From NCBI RefSeq assembly GCF_008831285.2, contig NC_045144.1, forward strand, positions 3,216,268 to 3,280,267: DNA of 64,000 bases, given 5' to 3'. Under the pieces are notes generated by a model. It did no database searches and was not told the DNA's origin. It worked only from the letters and a program-made list of their open reading frames with translations. The translations under genes and the position numbers were made by a program. Numbering within the stretch: position 1 is the stretch's first letter; each line of letters opens with the position of its first letter. Shown here one piece after another: positions 59,384 through 64,000 of this stretch. The stretch comes from Nymphaea colorata (taxonomy: Eukaryota; Streptophyta; Magnoliopsida; Nymphaeales; Nymphaeaceae).

Positions 59384-59575
59384 CTTCCACTTTGGTGCAT
59401 TACATCTTGTTAAGCAAGTCTGCCGTTGTTGTAGTTCAACCATATTTGCTAATTCATCACCAACAAAACATTCTTCATCATTTTTGAATGGATCAAAGTA
59501 TTTTTTTTCTCTAGTTCACGTTTCTAGTCTGTCCATTTCAAGTTCAATTTTGTCAACACCCGCATCTTCATAGAT
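59384..59575 (-). pseudogene. CACTA ORF-type exon (YFDPF segment), unit 1
   Basis: Reads DKIELEMDRLE, a stop, then REKKYFDPFKNDEECFVGDE and LANMVELQQRQ before NAPKWK and a GT donor. YFDPxxxDEE is a typical segment of plant CACTA accessory proteins (Transposase_24 type), downstream of the PINYDSW segment at 59665. Confidence 0.5.
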
Positions 59576-59664
59576 TTATCCAACTTATTGCCTATATGAT
59601 GAGTTATATATTATATTACAAAACAAAAATAAACAAATGACAAGTATAAAGCAAATATACTTGA

Positions 59665-59760
59665 ACTTGATCCCACATGTTATCCTTAAATATAGTTGGC
59701 ATGTTTGTTCATGAGTCATAGTTAATTGGAAACCCTATTAGATGCCAATGTGCAACAAAA
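59665..59760 (-). pseudogene. CACTA ORF-type exon (PINYDSW segment), unit 1
   Basis: Reads WHLIGFPINYDS, a stop in place of tryptophan, TNMPTIFKDNMWDQVQ, then a GT donor. Plant CACTA Transposase_24-type proteins have a PINYxSWxxVPxxxKxxIW motif here. The unit 2 copy is better preserved. Confidence 0.6.
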
Positions 59761-60349
59761 GTCAGAAATTAATGGTGTGTTATTATCAACGGCTTGACCA
59801 TATTCATTTCATTTTACTTTCATCTTCCTTTCATCTTTCAATTGGACCACTTTTAAGTTGCTTCGCCCTCTTGTCTCATGCTTATTTTGACATGTTCATG
59901 TAAAAAATGTCAATAACATGTAATTAGTTAATATATCAGCACCAATGGCACAACTTGACAACAAAAGTTAGAAAACTTCATGATTTATTACCATGATCAG
60001 TTTGGAAAGCTTCCATGCTTCCATCTTTTTCAAATGAAATAAGTGTTGAATATTCAACATGTGTCACAATGATTAGTACCTGTCATGCATGAGACTGTAC
60101 ATATAGACAAATAGAATGCACAAATAATTACGTGCACATAGGTATGATGAAACAATCGGATATGGATAAGTGAGAATTAAGAACAAATTAGGAACTCATG
60201 GCATTACTTAATTGCAACAAAAAGTGACAACCACTAAAAAAAACTACTAAAACATTCTCATTACATGAGTCAAATTATTGATAAAAGAAAATTAATGAAC
60301 ATACGAAAGAATGTAGATTTACCGTCATTCACGGATAGGAAAGAAGATG

Positions 60350-61060
60350 AATAATCAATTTGGCGACCTACATCATGTACCGTCTAAGGGGGTTGTAAAA
60401 ATAGATGGAGATATAGATGTAGAAAGAAAGAGAGATAGAGGTCATTCACCGGTAGTGTCTGTGTGATGCTTTTGACTCTATATGTCGATTTGTCGTTCTT
60501 TTGTGTCTCATCCCCGTTTGTCTTACTCCTCCATCAAGTACTATCTAAGGAGGACCATAAAAATAGATGGAGATATAGATGTAGATGGAAAAAGAGATAG
60601 AGGCCACTCACCGGTGGTGTCTGTACGATGCTTTTGACTCTCTCTATCGATTTGTTGTTCTTTTGTGTCTCATCATTGTTTTTCTTACTCCTCCATCACG
60701 TATTGTCTAAGGGAGACTATAAAAATAGATGGAGATATAGATGTAGAGAGAAAAATATACATAGGCCGCTCACCGGTTGTGTATGTACGATGTTTTTGAC
60801 TCTATATCGATCCATTTTTCTTTTGTGTCTCATCCCTGTTTCTCTTACTCCTCCATCACGTACTATTGTCTAAGGGGGGGCTACAAAAATAGATGGAGAT
60901 ATAGATGTAGAGAGAAAAAGATGCATAGGCCGCTTCCCGGTGGTGTCTGTACGATGCTTTTGACTCTCTATATCAATCCGTCGTTCTTTTGTGTCTCATC
61001 CCTCTTTCTCTTACTCCTCCATCATCGGAAAGAAAAGTAGGCAAAAATAATGAAGGAAAA
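60350..61060. repeat. 162-bp minisatellite, four to five copies (unit 2)
   Basis: gtgtctcatc recurs at 60503, 60665, 60825 and 60991 (steps 162, 160, 166). Each repeat contains taaaaatagatggagatata, an A/G-rich run and cggtggtgtctgtacgatgc. Nested inside the transposase-derived unit. Confidence 0.88.
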
Positions 61061-61624
61061 AGACAAAACTCCCTTCATATGACCTTTTCACTTTTTTCTC
61101 TTATTGTCTTCTTGTTTTTCTTTTCTTTTGTTTCCTTTTTCTTTTTCTTTTCTATCATTTGTCCTCTATATATAACAAATTATTTGAATGACATTCTAAA
61201 ACTCAGTTTTTTTAAAAAGTTAATTTAATGAAAACAAGTTTTTTCTTTTCTAAATAGTTTTAAAAATTTGTTTGTGTTTGGGTAAGACAATGGCACATCT
61301 AAAACTTGATTTTGTAAGCAAAACTACATTTTACCTCAGAACGTTGTCATCCAAATGAGATTCAATCCGATGGTGTTATATGTTGTTATAGTGTTATATC
61401 ATGTCTTGTCTTTGCTTTTGCAATACCTCACAAAGAGTATCATTCTGTCCCAAAATATCTTAAACCAAGTACAAAATAAATACAAAGTCAAATGAGGTGA
61501 TCATGTTGTAAGCTGAATTAACTTCACCCCGTATTTGATATGTTGATCTGTTGCCTCTTAAATTTTCTTATACAACACATGTTGCATTGAATATTTTTAT
61601 CAAACTGAACATATACAAGAAATG

Positions 61625-61915
61625 ACATCTCCATCTAGTATCACCAGGCCATTGTGGTGGTCCAATTTTTTAAGTCACCTTCCTATTTCAGGTTCATCTA
61701 TAGAAATTTTAAATTCAATTTCATATGTTTGAGCTTCATGTCATTCATTATTACATTTACTGCTTGCACTAACAATGTTAATTACATATGTTAATTGTTT
61801 AAAAAATTTACGAAAATTGACAACTTCTTTTGAAGTTGTAACAAGTATAAGTTGTAAACTATGAGCAAAGGAATCAACATAATATGCGTAAGGATATTCT
61901 TTCAACATGTAAACA
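61625..61915 (-). pseudogene. hAT transposase fragment, unit 2
   Basis: Minus strand reads YPYAYYVDSFAHSLQLILVT, TSKEVVNFRKFFKQLTYVIN, IVSASSKCNNE, a stop, then IEFKISIDEPEIGR. Homologous to 58885-59185 but with different mutations. Confidence 0.82.
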
Positions 61916-62164
61916 CTATAACACTATATAATACTATAACACTACATAATACTATGTAGCACTATAACACTACATAATACTATATAGCACTATATAATTC
62001 GCAAATTTGTGCCAAACCTTTTGATCCAGTGTGTGTGGAAACATCAATTTAGCCTGATTTGCCTTGTTTTTTTTTTTACTTTGCTTACAATTGAGCATAG
62101 CACACTCAAAAGTGTGATGTGTGGATCGGTTCAACGTAGATTAAAATACGTACCTTCCACTTTG

Positions 62165-62335
62165 GTCCTTTACTTCTTGTTCAGCAAGAATGGTGGAGTT
62201 GTAGGTCAACCTTATTTGCTAATTCATCACCAACAAAACGATCTTCATCCTTTTTTAATTGATCAAAGTATATTTTTCTTTAGTTCACATTTCCAATCTT
62301 TCCATTGCAAGTTCAATTTTGTCAACATCCACGTC
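62165..62335 (-). pseudogene. CACTA ORF-type exon (YFD segment), unit 2
   Basis: Reads EDVDVDKIELAMERLEM and, after a frameshift, YFDQLKKDEDRFVGDELAN then KVDLQL. The pair with unit 1 helps place the exon. Confidence 0.5.
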
Positions 62336-62424
62336 TTCATAAATTTATCTAACTTAAATTTTGCCTACATAATGAGTTATACATTATATTACATCACAAA
62401 AAGAAACAAATGGCAAGTATAAAG

Positions 62425-62520
62425 CAAATATACTTGAACTTGATCCCACATTTCATTCTTAAATATAGATGGCACGTTTGGCCATGAGTGATAGTTGATT
62501 GGAGACCCTATTACGTGCCA
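62425..62520 (-). pseudogene. CACTA ORF-type exon (PINYHSW segment), unit 2
   Basis: Reads HWHVIGSPINYHSWPNVPSI then FKNEMWDQVQ and a GT donor, without a stop. Best preserved copy of this exon and the main support for the CACTA assignment. Confidence 0.62.
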
Positions 62521-62639
62521 ATGTGCTACAAATGTTGGAAATTATTGATGTGTTATCATCAATGGCTTGACCATATTCACTTCATTTTACTTTCTTTCTT
62601 CCATCTTTCAGTTGGGCCACCATCATTCATGAATAGAAA

Positions 62640-63170
62640 AGAAGCTAAATAATCAATCTGGCGACTTGCATCATGTACGTCTTAGGGGAGCTATAAAATA
62701 AATGGAGATATAGATGTAAAGAGAAAGAGAGACTGAGGCCACTCACTAGTGGTGTTTGTACGACTTTTGACTGTCTATATCAATCTGTTGTTCTTTTGTG
62801 TCTCATCCCTGTTTCCCTTACTCCTCCATCATGTATTGTGTAAGGGGGGCCAAAAAAATAGATGGAGATATAGATGTAGAGGGAAAAAGAGAGAGAGGTC
62901 GCTCATCGGGGGTGTCTGTACAATGCTTTTGACTCTCTATGTCAATCCGTCATTCTTTTGTGTCTCAACCCTGTTTCTCTTACTCCTCCATCATGTGCTA
63001 TCTAAGAAGGGCTATAAAAATAGATGGAGATGTAGATGTAGAGAAAAAAAGATACAAAGGCCACTCACCAGAGGTGTTAGTATGATGCTTTTGACTCTTT
63101 ATATTGATCTGTCGTTCTTTTGTGTCTCATCCTTCTTTCTCTTACTCCTCCTTCATCGGGAAGAAAAGAA
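62640..63170. repeat. 162-bp minisatellite, three copies (unit 3)
   Basis: gtgtctca recurs at 62798, 62960 and 63122, exactly 162 bases apart. 162 is a multiple of three, so a plus-strand frame of 154 codons (62749-63213) stays open across all copies with a repeated FFCVSSLFLLLLHHVLSKGG-like segment. The frame is most likely a by-product of the period. Confidence 0.88.
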
Positions 63171-63699
63171 GGCAAAAATAGTGGAGGAGAAGGAGAAAGC
63201 TCTCTTCGTATGACCTTTTCAATTTTTTCTCTTATTGTCTTCTGGTTTTTGTTTTCTTTCCATTTCCTTTTTCTTTTCCATCATTTGTCCTCTGTATATA
63301 ACACATTTTTTGAATGACACTCTCTAAAACTTGGTTTTTTTAAAATTTGTTTGTGTTTGGGTAAGGCACTGGCGCATCCAAAACCTGATTTTGTAAGCAA
63401 AACTGCATCTTACCTCAAGAACACTGTCATCCAAATGAGATTCAATCCGACAGTGTTAGTGTTATAGTGTTATATCGTATCTTGTCTTTGTTTTTGCAAT
63501 ACCTGAGGAAGAGTATCACTCTTTCCCAAAAATTCTTATACCAAGTACAAAATAAATACAAATTCAAATGACGTGATCATGTTGTAAGCTGAATTAACTT
63601 CACCTTGTATTTGACATGTTGATATGTTGCCTCTTAAATTTTTTAATGCTACACATGTTGCATCAAACATTTTTATCAAACTGCACACATACATGAAAT

Positions 63700-63990
63700 G
63701 ACATCCCCATTTAGTTTGACCATGCCACTGTAGTGATCCAATTTGATTAAGTTCTCGTCCTATTTGAAGTTCATCTATAGCAATTCTAAATGCAATTTTA
63801 TGTGTTTGAGCTTCATGCCATTCATTATTACATTTACTGCTTGCACTAACAACGTTAATTACATATGTTAATTATTTAAAAAATTTATGAACATCGACAA
63901 CTTTTTTTAAAGTTGTAACAAGTATAAGTTTACCCTATGAGTAAAACAATGAACATAATATGTGTAAGAACATTCTTTCAGCATGTAGAC
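63700..63990 (-). pseudogene. hAT transposase fragment, unit 3
   Basis: Minus strand reads INVVSASSKCNNEWHEAQT then IAFRIAIDELQIGRELNQI, GSLQWHGQTKWGCHF, with an upstream stop-broken YTYYVHCFTH. Third independent copy, ending at the window edge. Confidence 0.78.
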
Positions 63991-64000
63991 ACTATAACAC

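Larger units (their letters stand above)
57201..64000 (-). repeat. Tandem array of ~2.6-2.8 kb transposase-derived units
   Basis: Units start at matching phrases (ttatca..ggcttgaccatattca) at 57201, 59784 and 62553. Unit 1 is 2583 bp, unit 2 is 2769 bp, and unit 3 is cut by the window edge and has lost an internal part. Other matched landmarks: gggtaagacactggcac at 58556/61280/63358 and the actataacac microsatellite at 59186/61916/63990. On the minus strand each complete unit holds CACTA-type exons, then a hAT transposase fragment, then a 162-bp minisatellite region. All coding pieces are decayed. The array continues past 64000. Confidence 0.88.

Noticed and set aside
60628-63317. Several plus-strand frames with repeated leucine-rich segments
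   Set aside because: By-products of the 162-bp minisatellite period; no start context or homology.
1-64000. Transfer RNA, ribosomal RNA, CRISPR or bacterial operon features
   Set aside because: None seen by eye; the window has plant nuclear character throughout.

Overview
The window looks like AT-rich nuclear DNA of a flowering plant. The evidence is a proline-rich GPI-anchor-type wall protein, a plant-specific serine-rich protein, fragments of plant-type copia, CACTA and hAT transposons, many (TA)n and (GA)n microsatellites, and gene fragments broken into exon-like pieces. The species cannot be fixed from the sequence. Only two full-length protein genes can be supported. Most of the window is transposon remains, repeats and pseudogene pieces.

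Layout. About 175-3816 is a tandem array of roughly 568-bp units whose decayed reading frames repeat a G-patch-like module resembling the G-patch of the plant nuclear protein MOS2 (GPKOW family); a (TA)28 run ends it. 6826-7302 encodes a small secreted, proline-rich, probably GPI-anchored protein. A CACTA-type terminus at 10351 is followed by broken host-gene pieces: a short-chain dehydrogenase/reductase (10909-11127), an unrecognised exon-like frame (12686-12898) and two SNF2-type helicase exons (14286-14368, 14509-14610). A GTATCGTA-rich foldback element lies at 14811-15155. A decayed Ty1/copia element (reverse transcriptase, RNase H, polypurine tract, 3' LTR) covers 17459 to about 19870. 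From 21.5 to 29.5 kb there are several non-autonomous hAT-type elements, some with recognisable 8-bp target duplications.

31207-31884 (minus) is a 225-residue serine-rich protein gene with an 87-codon upstream ORF. It sits at the left edge of a direct tandem duplication: unit A is 31548-43136 and unit B is 43137-52045. The left breakpoint falls inside the gene, so unit B carries only its first 110 codons, closed by four foreign codons (43123-43467). The two units differ by indels that mostly start or end at microsatellites, by a transposon insertion in B with an empty site in A, and by patches of 99-100% identity in a more diverged background.

From 57201 to the window edge is a second tandem array, with units of about 2.6-2.8 kb. 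Each complete unit carries, read on the minus strand, CACTA-type (Transposase_24-like) exons followed by a hAT (DUF4371/TTF-type) transposase fragment, plus a nested 162-bp minisatellite whose copy number differs between units. The array runs off the right end.

All identifications are from reading translations and repeats by eye. No database search was run.
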